Assembly: GCA_030549775.1 (NCBI GenBank)
Contig: CM060175.1
Span: forward strand, 79,454,245-79,518,244
DNA length: 64,000 nt
Direction: 5' to 3'
DNA from: Tamarix chinensis
Lineage: Eukaryota > Streptophyta > Magnoliopsida > Caryophyllales > Tamaricaceae
The number at the start of each line of letters is the position of its first letter. Within the stretch, counting starts at the first letter, position 1. A program made the position numbers and the translations under genes. Shown one piece after another: positions 32,913 to 43,275 of this stretch. The notes under the pieces were generated by a model. That model was not told where the DNA came from, did no database searches, and saw only the letters and a list, made by a program, of their open reading frames with translations.

Positions 32913-33849
32913 CTTCTTAGCCATTGATTAAAGAGTAAAGACTTGTTTATCCGTCTTTGTTGTGTTGTTCTTGGGTGTCGTGACATTTTTATTAGTGGTT
33001 CCAAAGATGCATTATCTCTACCAAACATCTTTGGTATGTTTCACTGGTTTTACATTAGTGTAGGTGTAGCCATGTTCCCGAACTAGATTCTCATACAAAA
33101 GGCTGCCTAGAATAGAGTAGCTGGCATTGCTACCAAGACCAAAACCCTTCTAAGTGCTTTGAAGGCCCTACTCAAGGGAGTTAATAGAAGGTATGAGTCC
33201 TCATTCCGCCAAAATTGTCCTTTCTTAATTGAATGGTTAATTGTGTTGCAATATGCCCATATTGTGCCAATGTTTTTGTGTTGCTAAGTTTAATTTGAAA
33301 ATCTCCTCAAGTCACACAGGTTCTTTGGTAGCGGCTAGTACACTACAACCTTTGGTGCACCTTTTTTAGGCATAATGTGATACAATGCTAACTCATAGCC
33401 TAGGTGTTTACGTAAACCTTTCAATTTTACTGGTCCATCCAATTCATACTTAATAACCGTCGAATAATGGTTGGTTAGGTTGTTTATAGGGATACAACCA
33501 AACATATGGCCTTATAGAAAGAAGCATATCCAACCGGACCTATCCTATAGTTTAGTAGATAACTAGAGACCTAGGTTTAAAACTTTGGGTGCTACAATGA
33601 GATAGGACTTGTAGACTGCATCAAGAAATGAGAAAGATTAATTATCTTGCCATTTGTAATTACATAGACATAAAACATACTAGCACTCATGGTCCCTTGA
33701 CTTGTCATAAATGATATTGTTTTGATAATGATAAATTATCCCGAGTGATGTTAATCAATCTCTTTTTTATTTTATTTTATTTTTTATCTAATGTATTTCA
33801 CTAAACCAAATCAATGCACATTTTATCCCACCTATTTAGTCGACCATAT
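32913..33849. other. No recognised gene
   Basis: AT-moderate sequence with no readable retroelement protein and no exon-like frame longer than about 60 codons. It contains no repeat I could pair within the window. Confidence 0.35.
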
Positions 33850-35660
33850 TGTTAGGATCAAGTCGCATTGGCTACGAATGGCTATGAATTAAAGGTGAAG
33901 AGCATCTTGCATAGAGGGTGTTTGTGGAATGTAATTGTGCTGAACGGGGACAAGTATAATATGTGTTGAAAGAAGCTAAGGAGAATATGGGAGCTTTGTT
34001 GAGTAACTCAACTATGTCAGACATCATAGATGGGTCATCTCACTTAATACATATGTCTATGCCGATGGTGTCGCTGTCTAATATGATTTTTTTCTTTATT
34101 CCCCACCTTTGTTAGTCTATTTTTCAGCCTATTATTCTTAGACATAAGATATAGGATGAAGAATCTAGAAAGAGGGAAGTCACTAGGAATAGGAATAACT
34201 ATCTAGATTAGGCTTACACTATTGGTTAAGAATGCCCGAGTCTTGAGGGAAGATCTAGTGATGATTATTTGGTTCTTGAATTATTATATTGCTAATTAGT
34301 TGGAATTGTAATTTAAAGAGAGAAAGATTCAGTCTTTCAAATATCGGTTTTCTTGATTTTGTTTGCATAGTTGTTGGATTGGTTTGTTTACAGGTTCAAT
34401 CTTTCTGCACTAAAATGTTATTAGAAGTTGCATGATGCAAGGATTAGAAACTGGATGATGCATTGGTTATTATATCTATATGGAAAATGGATAGGTGAAG
34501 TTCTCTAATCAGGCTACGATGATTAACAGAAGATAAAGGTTAACTTTTTTATGTTTGTAGGTGGAAGTGTTGTGGAGATTCTAGTTCGAGGGCATTTACC
34601 GGGATCAAGTACGATCTCACAATTAAGCTGGATGGAGGCATATTAGTCTTAAGGGGAGGTTTGTTGGAATCTAGCCCTATGTGTGTAGGCGATAGATGGA
34701 TCTAGATCAAAATAGAAGGTGTCTTCTTATAGAACATGTCTAGAGGGTATCATGGAGCACAACAGTGCTAAGCTGGAATAAGAACAAAAAATGTTGTAAG
34801 AAATCGAGGAGAACATGAGTGGGTTGTGTTGAGTAACATAACAGTGTTGGCTAACATGGGTGAGTCGTGTTGCTTAACATGCACATGTGAATAGATTCAT
34901 AGTTCAATATGAACTTGTTCTTTATTCACCGCCTCTTTTTTGGCTCTATTTTTTTTCTGTTAGTGTATAAAAGGAGTCTAATGTATTCTTTAGACATAAG
35001 ATCTAGGTATATGCATGACTATCTAGATTAGGCTTGGGTTATTGGTGAGCACTACTTAAATCTTTGAAGAGAAACATGTTGAGATTGATGTGCACTTTAT
35101 TAGTGAGAAAGGAGTAGACAAGGTGATATCTATCAACTATGTGCCCTCGAAGCAGCAAGCATCTGATATCTTAACGAAGGCCCTGTTTAGACCCAACTTC
35201 ATTGAGCTAAGTTCTAAGCTTGGTTTGATTAACATATATTGCCTAGATTGAGGGGGGGGGGGTGTATAAAAAACAAACTAGTTCATTTGTAATCTCCTAT
35301 TATTTTGTCCTGCAGTTTAGGAGTTGGTTTTTGATTAGTTTATAAAAATGTCACTTATTATGATTTTTTGTGATTAAGTAGTTCCTATTTTTTAGAACTT
35401 GACTAAAGGAGTTGATTGACTGATATTGTGTATGTATGTAATCTGCTATAGTTAATAAAATACTAATGAAAATCTTCCCAAATTTCTCTCAGCATAAAAA
35501 CATAGTGATTATAAATCTGTTCTTGGATTCTTGAATCTTGTATTGCTAATTGATTGAAAATATATTGCAAAAGGGAGAGGGCTTAATCTTTCAAATATTG
35601 GTTTCCTTTATTGCTTCTCCTAGTTCTTGGATTGGTGTACATAGGTTCAATCTTCGTGCA
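33850..35660 (+). mobile_element. Compact LTR-pair (TRIM-like) retrotransposon, 3' LTR interrupted
   Basis: Two related direct repeats start TGTTAGGATC (33850) and TGTTGGAATC (34662). They share blocks such as GTGTTGARNAA, GAGTAAC and CTAGATTAGGCTT, and both end near AGGTTCAATCTTYNTGCAC. A worn Met-tRNA primer site (TGTTATTAGAAG, 34416-34427) follows the first repeat, and a polypurine tract (AAGGGGAGGT, 34651-34660) precedes the second. Only about 230 bp without coding sequence lie between. This layout fits a terminal-repeat retrotransposon in miniature, though the LTRs (about 560 bp) are long for that class. The second LTR is split at about 35072-35499 by a copia 3' end. Confidence 0.55.
35072..35494 (+). 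mobile_element. Copia 3' end: RNase H tail, polypurine tract and LTR
   Basis: 35072-35250 reads HVEIDVHFISEKGV, INYVPSKQQASDILTKAL and LSSKLGLINIYCLD, the C-terminal end of copia RNase H (the Asp in A-D-I-x-T-K is kept as ASDILTKAL). An 11-G polypurine run (35252-35262) leads into TGTATAAAA, the LTR start at 35263, and the LTR ends CTCTCAGCA at 35494. RT and upstream parts are absent. It sits within the second LTR of the neighbouring compact element. Confidence 0.75.
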
Positions 35661-35767
35661 CTTACTCTTGGCACAATTGCACCCTCTGAAAAACCATGTC
35701 ACTGTCACATGCCATTAAGGTGGCATCAAAGTATTTGTAATCAAGTAGGTATGATTTTCTATGCAAT

Positions 35768-36299
35768 CAATGTTTGAAAAGGCCTAAGGCTCATCTAAGA
35801 GATAAGGGTCCTAAAGCCTAAGCTTAAGGTGATTGCGAAGGCGTGTATCTAACTAAGGGAGGCACCAATATTACCAATCTAATATTTCTTTTGATCTTCC
35901 TAAAATGCAAAATCTTTTATCTTCAAAGTCATGTCAATTGGTCTTACCACGGCCCTTTTCCCACTCTTTCCTTCTCAACAAGAGATTTAGTTATTCTGTT
36001 TGTAAAAATAAAGTCCAAAAATTGTTAATAAGAGTTTCTTTCTCTACGCTAAATGCATTTCTTTCCTTTCTCATTCAGAATTACATCTAATGGTCTTCCT
36101 ATGACCTTTTTTCCTTCCTCCCTTTCCTTCACAATTAATTACATATTTTTTTGAATAAAATTAAAACCTAAAAGTTGCTAATTTTTAGTGTTGCACGCGC
36201 CTTAGAGCCTTATGCCCCTTAGCGCCTTAGTATGCCTAGCTAATGTCGCCTCACCTAGAAAATAAGCCTAAAACCTGCGCACCTCCTTTTCAAACACTG
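35768..36299. mobile_element. Non-autonomous hAT element, GGCGC family, copy 2
   Basis: The ends CAATGTTTGAAAAGGCC and CCTTTTCAAACACTG are inverted repeats, and the perfect 8-bp duplication TATGCAAT lies at 35760-35767 and 36300-36307. Subterminal GCGCCTTAG/CCTAAGGC motifs match the family at 18179-19039, but CpG sites have mostly decayed to TG/CA. Length 532 bp, with a different T-rich core. It is non-coding. Confidence 0.88.
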
Positions 36300-36307
36300 T
36301 ATGCAAT

Positions 36308-36979
36308 GCACTCATTGTATTCCGGTTTCCTTGGTCGACAACACACTTATTTTCTCTCCCCTCCTCTCTATCTCTATATACATATATATACTTTAGGGAT
36401 ACTAAGTTTATAGTATAAAAATTTGGGATACAATAAAGATATGATAGATAAGAAGAATTAAAATGAGTAGTACGCAAGTTTTTTGAATTGATTGTAGATA
36501 ATCTATAGTTTATTGAACTTATTTTAGTAAAATGTATGAATTTTTTTGGAGGGGGGGGGGGAGAAAGGTTGCTCATATAACTCCATATCCAAGTCATCAT
36601 AGTCTTCATAGATGCATCTCCACATATCTAGATAGATACATTGATAGAGATATATACATCTTGAAGACCATTCAATTTATTAATTTTTTATTCAATTTTA
36701 GGATTATAAATAAGAACTACAACTATCTAATAAGAATCTGTCTAAGGTATGGGCCGTATGGCCTAGAGAGGTCTAGATTTACACAATCTCATATTAAATA
36801 ACTGGGTGTCGGTGATTGACTATATTTAACAAGCTCACGAGCATTATAAACAACAATTTATTCTTTTTGAATGAGCCATTAATTTTTTGACTTGTCCAAT
36901 AACTATTGATAATTTAGACTTAGAAAAAAGAATAATATAAACCTATTGTAAAAGCCTATTAGAAAATGCTAGATAAAAA
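36308..36979. other. No gene; contains an 11-G run
   Basis: AT-rich DNA with an 11-G run at 36551-36561 and TATATACATATATATA-like short repeats. Open frames on both strands overlap and are not credible genes. Confidence 0.35.
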
Positions 36980-38640
36980 ATATCAAACAAAATAATATAA
37001 TAATACTAAACAGCTTATTTATCAACTATAATTTGTAAATAGTAAGAAAATTTATTAGGATTTCCCTTTTCTTGAAACTATTTATCTTTTTCTCTTTTTT
37101 TTCCCCTTTTCTTTTAATTTACTATCTTCAATGATGATTTTGGTCTAAGAATATATGAATGTGTTTCTAGTAATGTCTTTAGACCTAAATTTCCTCATTT
37201 TACTCTTTTATAAAAACAATTAATTTAAAAATTGGACAGATATTCTATAATTTTAATCATTATCAAAATCCAAAAAATTAGCTCTGAAAGAGTGTATGTT
37301 ATATATGATTTCAAATTCACATTTCTGTCATCAAGAATGAATGATTATTTAAAAAGTTAGTTTCATTTCTTGTTTCGAAAAATGATGTGAGAAAAGTATA
37401 CAAATAAAAGAAGGTAAACTAACTTAATAAGTTAGTTTCATTTCTCTTTTCAAAAAATGATATGAGAAAAATATACAAATAAACAAAAAAAGGCTACAAC
37501 TATCTATAATATATCTTGTCAATAACTAGAAATTTTATTAGAATTTTCCTTCTTTGATACTATCTATCTTTCTCATTTTTTACCTTTTTTTAATTTACTA
37601 TATTCAATTATGATTGAGGTCCACCACAATAATATTTAGACTTTATAAATATGTTTCTACTAATGTTGACCCAGACAAATAATAATAAGTGGACAAATAT
37701 TATCTTTATTAATATCTACAATATTATTTCTAATAGAAAATATGTGATACATACTTTTAACTTTATAAAACTTTCTTTAAGAAGGAAAGATTAATTAGCT
37801 TAAGACGTTAGTTTCATTATTCTTTTCAAAGAAATTATGGGAGGAAAATATATAAATAAGCTCAAAAGGGTATATCTGTGTCCTATATAATTTGTCAATA
37901 GCAAGAAACTTTATTAGAATTCTCCTGTTTTTGGAACTATTTATCACTTTTCTTCCTTTCTTTTAATCTTTTTGTTTCTTATTCACTATCTTTGTTGCCC
38001 ACCACTAACTCATTTTTTCAATACTTTAATCTCTAAATATATTTCTAATAATTTTTTTATGTAAAGACTTCCACATTTTCTTTCTTTTTTATAGTAAGTA
38101 ATTATTAGTGAATTGGAAAAATATTTTATTATTTTAATCAGTGGCAAAATCCAAAAAAAATAATTTTTATATGAAAATATGTGATATGTTATTTCAAATT
38201 CATATTTCTATTTTCAATATTGAAATATTATTAACTTAAGAAGTTAGTTTTATTTCTTTTTAAAATAAAAAGATGCGAGAATATAAAAATCAAATAAAAA
38301 GGCTACATCTATCTACTATATAATTTAACAATAGTCAGGAATTTTATTAGAGATTACTTTTTGTTGAAAATATTTTTCTTCTTTTTTATATTTTCTTTTA
38401 ATTTATGCTTGGGCTCCACCACTAACTCATTTTTAAATACTTTATTACACTCTAAAAATATGTTTCTAGCAATGTTTCTAGGCCCACACTTCCACATTTT
38501 CACTCTCTGTAGAAATAAGTAAATTAGAGAAATATTCTATAATCCAAGAAATTATGCCTAAAAGGGAATATGTGATATGGGATTTCAAATTTATATTACT
38601 ATATGCAAGCCCTTTTAGTTTAAACATTTAGTTATACTAT
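36980..38640. repeat. AT-rich tandem array, about 430-bp unit, four diverged copies
   Basis: The anchor phrase (AATTTGTCAATAGCAAGAAA-like, then TTTATTAGAATTYTCC) recurs near 37022, 37503, 37884 and 38312, so spacing is 380-480 bp. Each unit also contains a GTTAGTTTCATTTC phrase, an ATATGTTTCTAGTAATG-like phrase and a TTCCACATTTTC-like phrase in the same order. A secondary 75-bp tandem duplication lies at 37354-37500. There is no coding sequence. Confidence 0.75.
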
Positions 38641-39399
38641 CTTTTATTGTGTAATTAAATGATAGGATTAAAAATTGTAATATGAATTTTGAAAATAATA
38701 ATCTTAATACTTTTATCTTGAAAATTTTATCTTAACCTTTTCTTGAAGCTTTTCATATTACTATATATTTTCGAGAATAAAATATTATTTAACTATAAAT
38801 AAATTGGACAAAATCTTTTCTAAGGAGACTTCATTTGAAAAGTGAAGATTGATTGTTACTTAAGGTTTTGGGCTAACAATTGTTAGGTATAAATAAATAT
38901 TGAACTTTGTTGCTTCTTTTAATAGGGCCAATTCTAAATATTTAGGAGTTTGGGTTGAAATGACACATGAGGCCCTCGTTCTTAACTACAATTAGATATA
39001 AACTTAAGTATATATTATATATATTATATTTTCTAAAAACTAATACAATTATTTTATTAAAACACTAAAGTAGTTATATATGAAAGTTTGTCCTTTATTT
39101 TCAAAATCAAAGAACATTCTAAACCATATAGAGTAAAATAATATCAAACTTTATTAGATAAAACTTAAGTTTTTGTTCTTCTTTAATGTTGCTATGTTGC
39201 TATTTACTACATTTAAGGGGGGAAAAAAAAGGTAACATGCAACATATGATCTTGAGTGTAAGCCTAATATATAATATAACCTAGAATTTTAAGGAATGCT
39301 TTAAATAACCTAAGTTTTGATTGTCACACACCAAATGATTTTCTGTCTTTTTCAATTGTTAACTAAGAGTTTGATCATTGAAAATTTGAAAATGAGTCA
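38641..39399. other. AT-rich spacer
   Basis: No gene. A segment around 39255-39310 (CTAATATATAATATAACCTAG) resembles an arm of the foldback element at 41257-43275, so this may be another broken copy. Confidence 0.35.
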
Positions 39400-40770
39400 A
39401 TAAAATGACCATAATACTCTTAATACTTGCTATATTCATTTCCCTCTATTTAAATAAGTCTATGAAATGGCGAAAATAGTAAAACACCCTTATTATAGTA
39501 ATTATATCCCTTTTCGCTGATTTTTTTCAACCATTTTCATATTTTATAAGGATAACGATCTAAAATGGTCCAATTTTTTTTCGAAAAGAAAAAATATCCA
39601 AAATATAGCAATTATCTTGAGATTCTTGAAATAAAAATAAAAATGTCTTTAAATTCTCCAAAAATATTCTCAAATTTCATGAAAATTCCCAAAAGTTTAT
39701 AAAATAAATCTAAAATTTTGAAATTCAAAAGAAAAATTGTAAAATATTTATAATTCTCTTAAAATATTGTAAAATTTGCTGTAAATGTTTAAAAGATTGT
39801 AAAATTATATAATAAGTTTGAAAGCATAAAAAAAAGGAAAGAATAAAAATAAAAAAATCATGAAGCTAAAATGAAAAAAATTATCTTTTGTACCAAATAA
39901 CCCTACTACTTTAAATACCTAACTTTATTTAATAAATTAAAATGACAAAAAAAAAATATTCCAATGGCTGTGATGACATTAGTTATAGGTTGCAAAAGGT
40001 ACATTTTTTTTTAAAATTATTTTATTGAAGAAAATTTGGCACTTAAAGTGTTAAGAGTCATCCAATGAAAAGGGTATTTTTGTCCTACTTTTCTCATAGC
40101 TATTAGGAATGTTTTTTGTATGTTCATGATTTTCAAACTTATTATAAAATTTTGCAGGCTTTTAGTCATTTATGACTACTTTTATAATATTTTAAGACAA
40201 ATTCGAATAGTGTGAGATTTTTTTTTTCAAATTTTAAAAGTTCTAGAATGTTTTTTATTTATAAAATTTTGGGATTTCTCAAAAAAATTGAGAATATTTT
40301 TGAGAATTTGAGGAAAATTTTAATTTTTTTTAGGAATTTAAGATTTTTATTGTATTTTTTAGTTTTCTTACATGTATGTATGTATGTATATTAGTTCAGG
40401 AGCATTTTAGGTAGTTTTCCTTAATAAAAGATGAAAGTGCACGACAAAATGGATTGAAAAGGGATGTAATTAGTACAAGGGGTATTTTTGTCATTTTATC
40501 CCATTTTTTTGGGATTTCTTGTTCCCTAAACAAAAAATTCATCGACCCCTTGTTTTCCTATCTTTGAAACTTTTCTTGTTTCTAATATCTCCATTTTCCT
40601 AAAACATTCATAAATGTATGTTATTTTTAATTTCTTTTTTCTCATTTCTTATGTCTCCCTCCACGTGCGTTTCTCCGACCTTTATCTGTGATCTTATTCA
40701 TAGACTCATTTAAATAGAGAAAAATGGATGTTGAATGAGGATATTACGATAATTTCATATGCTAGTTTTT
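39400..40770. mobile_element. Foldback element with long imperfect inverted arms
   Basis: The left arm (about 39434-39825) and right arm (about 40115-40740, read in reverse) share, in order, CTCTATTTAAATRAGTCTATGAA, AATTAYATCCCTTTTC, TTAAATTCTC with AAAATATTCTCAA, and ATAATAAGTTTGAAA. The right arm has an extra segment of about 200 bp (40510-40690). The central spacer is about 290 bp. Such long-TIR structures are typical of MULE-derived or foldback elements. No target duplication was located, and no transposase is encoded. Confidence 0.65.
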
Positions 40771-41256
40771 ATTATTTTTTAATATTTTAAGTATTGTCAG
40801 AAAGTTAATGGTCAAAAGCGATAAAAGGCCATTAATGGTCATTTATACCATGCTTAACATTCAAAATTCAGGGTCAAAATTGTACATGTATAGATATTGC
40901 CTTCACAATATGTGTATATAGATGTTGGGGGACCCATCATCTCGTGGCCCTACACAATCGTCATTGCTTGCCTATACTTGGGGCCAACTGTACTGGTCAA
41001 ATTCCTAATAATTATACCTCTATTACTAAAACTTTTACAAGATATGATTTTCTTATATATTTTCAAATGTGTTTTTCATATTATATTATTATATATTATT
41101 ATATGTTCCTTTTATATTTAAAATTTATTGTTCTTATATAAATTAAAGTATATTTATCTGTCCGGCAAACTAGTTAAATTAAGTTTTAGTAATAAAGAAA
41201 ATTTCTTTTCAGTTAGTCAAAAGTGATTAATGAGAGAAGAAAGGTTTATAAAGTGC
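40771..41256. other. AT-rich spacer
   Basis: No gene-like or repeat structure could be established. A short inverted motif TTAATGGTCAAAAG...GGCCATTAATGGTC lies near 40807-40845. Confidence 0.3.
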
Positions 41257-41418
41257 AAATAATGCACCATATAATCTTTGAGGTTAAGTGAAATATATAA
41301 TATAGCCCTGATTTTTCACAAATGCATAGTATAACTCTAACTTAATACCTAATTTATAGTATAACTTTGAGTTTACATTTTTATGAACCAAATGATCTTC
41401 GGTCTAAACACTTGGGGT

Positions 41419-42632
41419 TAGAGGTGGCAAATGGGTCATACGGGTTAGGTTTGGGTCGGTTCAATTTGGGTTGGGTTAAAATTGGGCTGTTATGCAACTG
41501 GGTCGGGTTTGTGTTCGGGTTCTTGAGCCCTTCGGATTTAGGTTCAATTCGAGTAAAGGTGCTTTGAATTGGGTCTGTATTGGGTCGGATCATTTTGGGT
41601 CAAGAGAATATTGGGTCGTATTCAGGTATAACTTATTAGATTTCTTCAGGTTCGATTGAGATCTACAAACTTCGGGTCGGATTGGGTGAATTCGAGCCTA
41701 CAGACTCAAATTCAATTTAGAATTTATATTAAATTAATTTGATATAATTAATAAATTACATTTTGTGATTTATTATTATTTTTATGCTTATCGTAATAAT
41801 TTTTATCATAATATATGTAATGATAGAACAAATTTTTATCATAAAATATATACTAATAAATTATTATCATTATCAGTATTATTATTATAGTTATTGTTAT
41901 AAATACAATTATAAATATTATTATGTATAAAAATATAATAATTGTTATAATGATTATAATTATCATGTTAATTGTAATAATTATTATCATCATCATCTTC
42001 TGAAATATAGTAATCATTTTTATTAGTAAAAATATGAATATAAATTTTACTATTGTTATTATAATAATATATATTATAATTTTTATATTTATAGTTGTAA
42101 TTTTTATGTTTATAATAATTATAATTATAATAAAAATTTCTTTGATCTAATCTAATTGATGCTAATATGATATTAAAGAAGGAAAACTAAGTTTTGCTAG
42201 TGTTGTATCATTTGTTATCATATGAGTTGTATGTTTTTGTTTACATAATATTTTATTAATAAGATAATTTATTGATGTTTATGTATCAATTTATAGGAGA
42301 TAAAATGTTACCTTTGTAGATTAAATTTGACTTTAGTTTGAAATTATGTTTGAGTATAGGTGGGTTCGAGTTGGGTCATTTCGGATTGGATAAGTTCAGA
42401 TCGAGTTATTATTGGATTTCTTTCTAGACATGAGTCAGGTTCTTTTTTAATTTGGGTTATTTCAATTTGAGTCATTTCGGATGTGAGTCACTATTGGATT
42501 AACTAAATTTGGGTTGGGTCCTAATTGATTCGGTTTGGTTTGGATTTTTAGGTTGAGATTGAATTTAAGTTTTTTGGTCAATATCGGGTTGCGAGTTGGA
42601 TTATTTAGGTCGGGTCAACTTTATCAGGTCTA
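41419..42632 (+). mobile_element. hAT-like non-autonomous element with GGGTC-rich ends, copy 2
   Basis: It starts TAGAGGTGGCAAATGGGT and ends TTATCAGGTCTA (reverse complement TAGACCTGATAA). The flanking 8-mers CTTGGGGT and CTTAAGGT agree at 6 of 8 positions, consistent with an aged target duplication. The ends are full of degenerate GGGTC/GGGTTxG motifs; the centre is AT-rich. It aligns in reverse with 2667-3835. Length 1214 bp; no coding capacity. Confidence 0.75.
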
Positions 42633-42729
42633 CTTAAGGTTATATGTGAGTTTTTAAAGTGTACGGAGGATTTTTTGATATGTAACTGGCAAAACTTAGG
42701 GTTATATGGTCCTTAATTGTTAAAACTAA

Positions 42730-43192
42730 GGCTCCGTTTGGATCGGGGTGAATCGAGGTAGGGGTAAACATTTAAAAATTAATCTAGGTAAAGAAAATGG
42801 AGGTGAATCGGGGTGAATATTTTAAAATGCTGTTTGGATGATATTAACTTAATCTGAGTGAATCGAGGTGAATGTTTTAAAATTTTCATTTAAATTGAGG
42901 TGAATGAAGATTAAAATAATAAAACAAATGATATTTATATCCTTGTATTAAATAAATAAGTCATATTGAGGGGTATTTTGGTCCTATCAAGTCAAAAATT
43001 TACTTATTCTTTCACCTTCACCTCTGTTACCTTCGAAATCGGAGGTTAATAAAAACGAGGTTAATCGAGGTGAATGGAGGTGAACCATTAACTTCGATTC
43101 ACCTAGGTAAAATTATTAACCTGATACCCAAACAGGATGAATCAATTCATTAACCTCCATTAACCTCCTTCCACCCCAATCCAAACGGAGCC
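42730..43192. mobile_element. Tourist-like MITE (PIF/Harbinger type)
   Basis: The left end GGCTCCGTTTGGATCGGGGT and the right end, reverse-complemented, GGCTCCGTTTGGATTGGGGT differ at one position. TAA flanks both sides (42727-42729 and 43193-43195), the target preference of PIF/Harbinger elements. The interior has repeated GAATCGAGGTGAAT motifs near both ends. Length 463 bp; non-coding. Confidence 0.92.
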
Positions 43193-43275
43193 TAAGGGTT
43201 GTATAATGTACTTTTAAAACTCACAATTATATTGTATATTTAGCCTAAAATAAAGGTTATATGATGTATTTTTTC

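Larger units (their letters stand above)
41257..43275. mobile_element. Small foldback MITE expanded by two nested insertions
   Basis: The left arm from 41257 (AAATAATGCACCATATAATC, AATATATAATATAGCC, GCATAGTATAAC) pairs with the reverse complement of 43274-43193 (AAATACATCATATAACC, AATATACAATATAA, GTACATTATACAAC). Removing the hAT at 41419-42632 and the Tourist MITE at 42730-43192 leaves about 340 bp. The inner ends also contain GGGTTATATGG phrases. It is non-coding. Confidence 0.6.
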
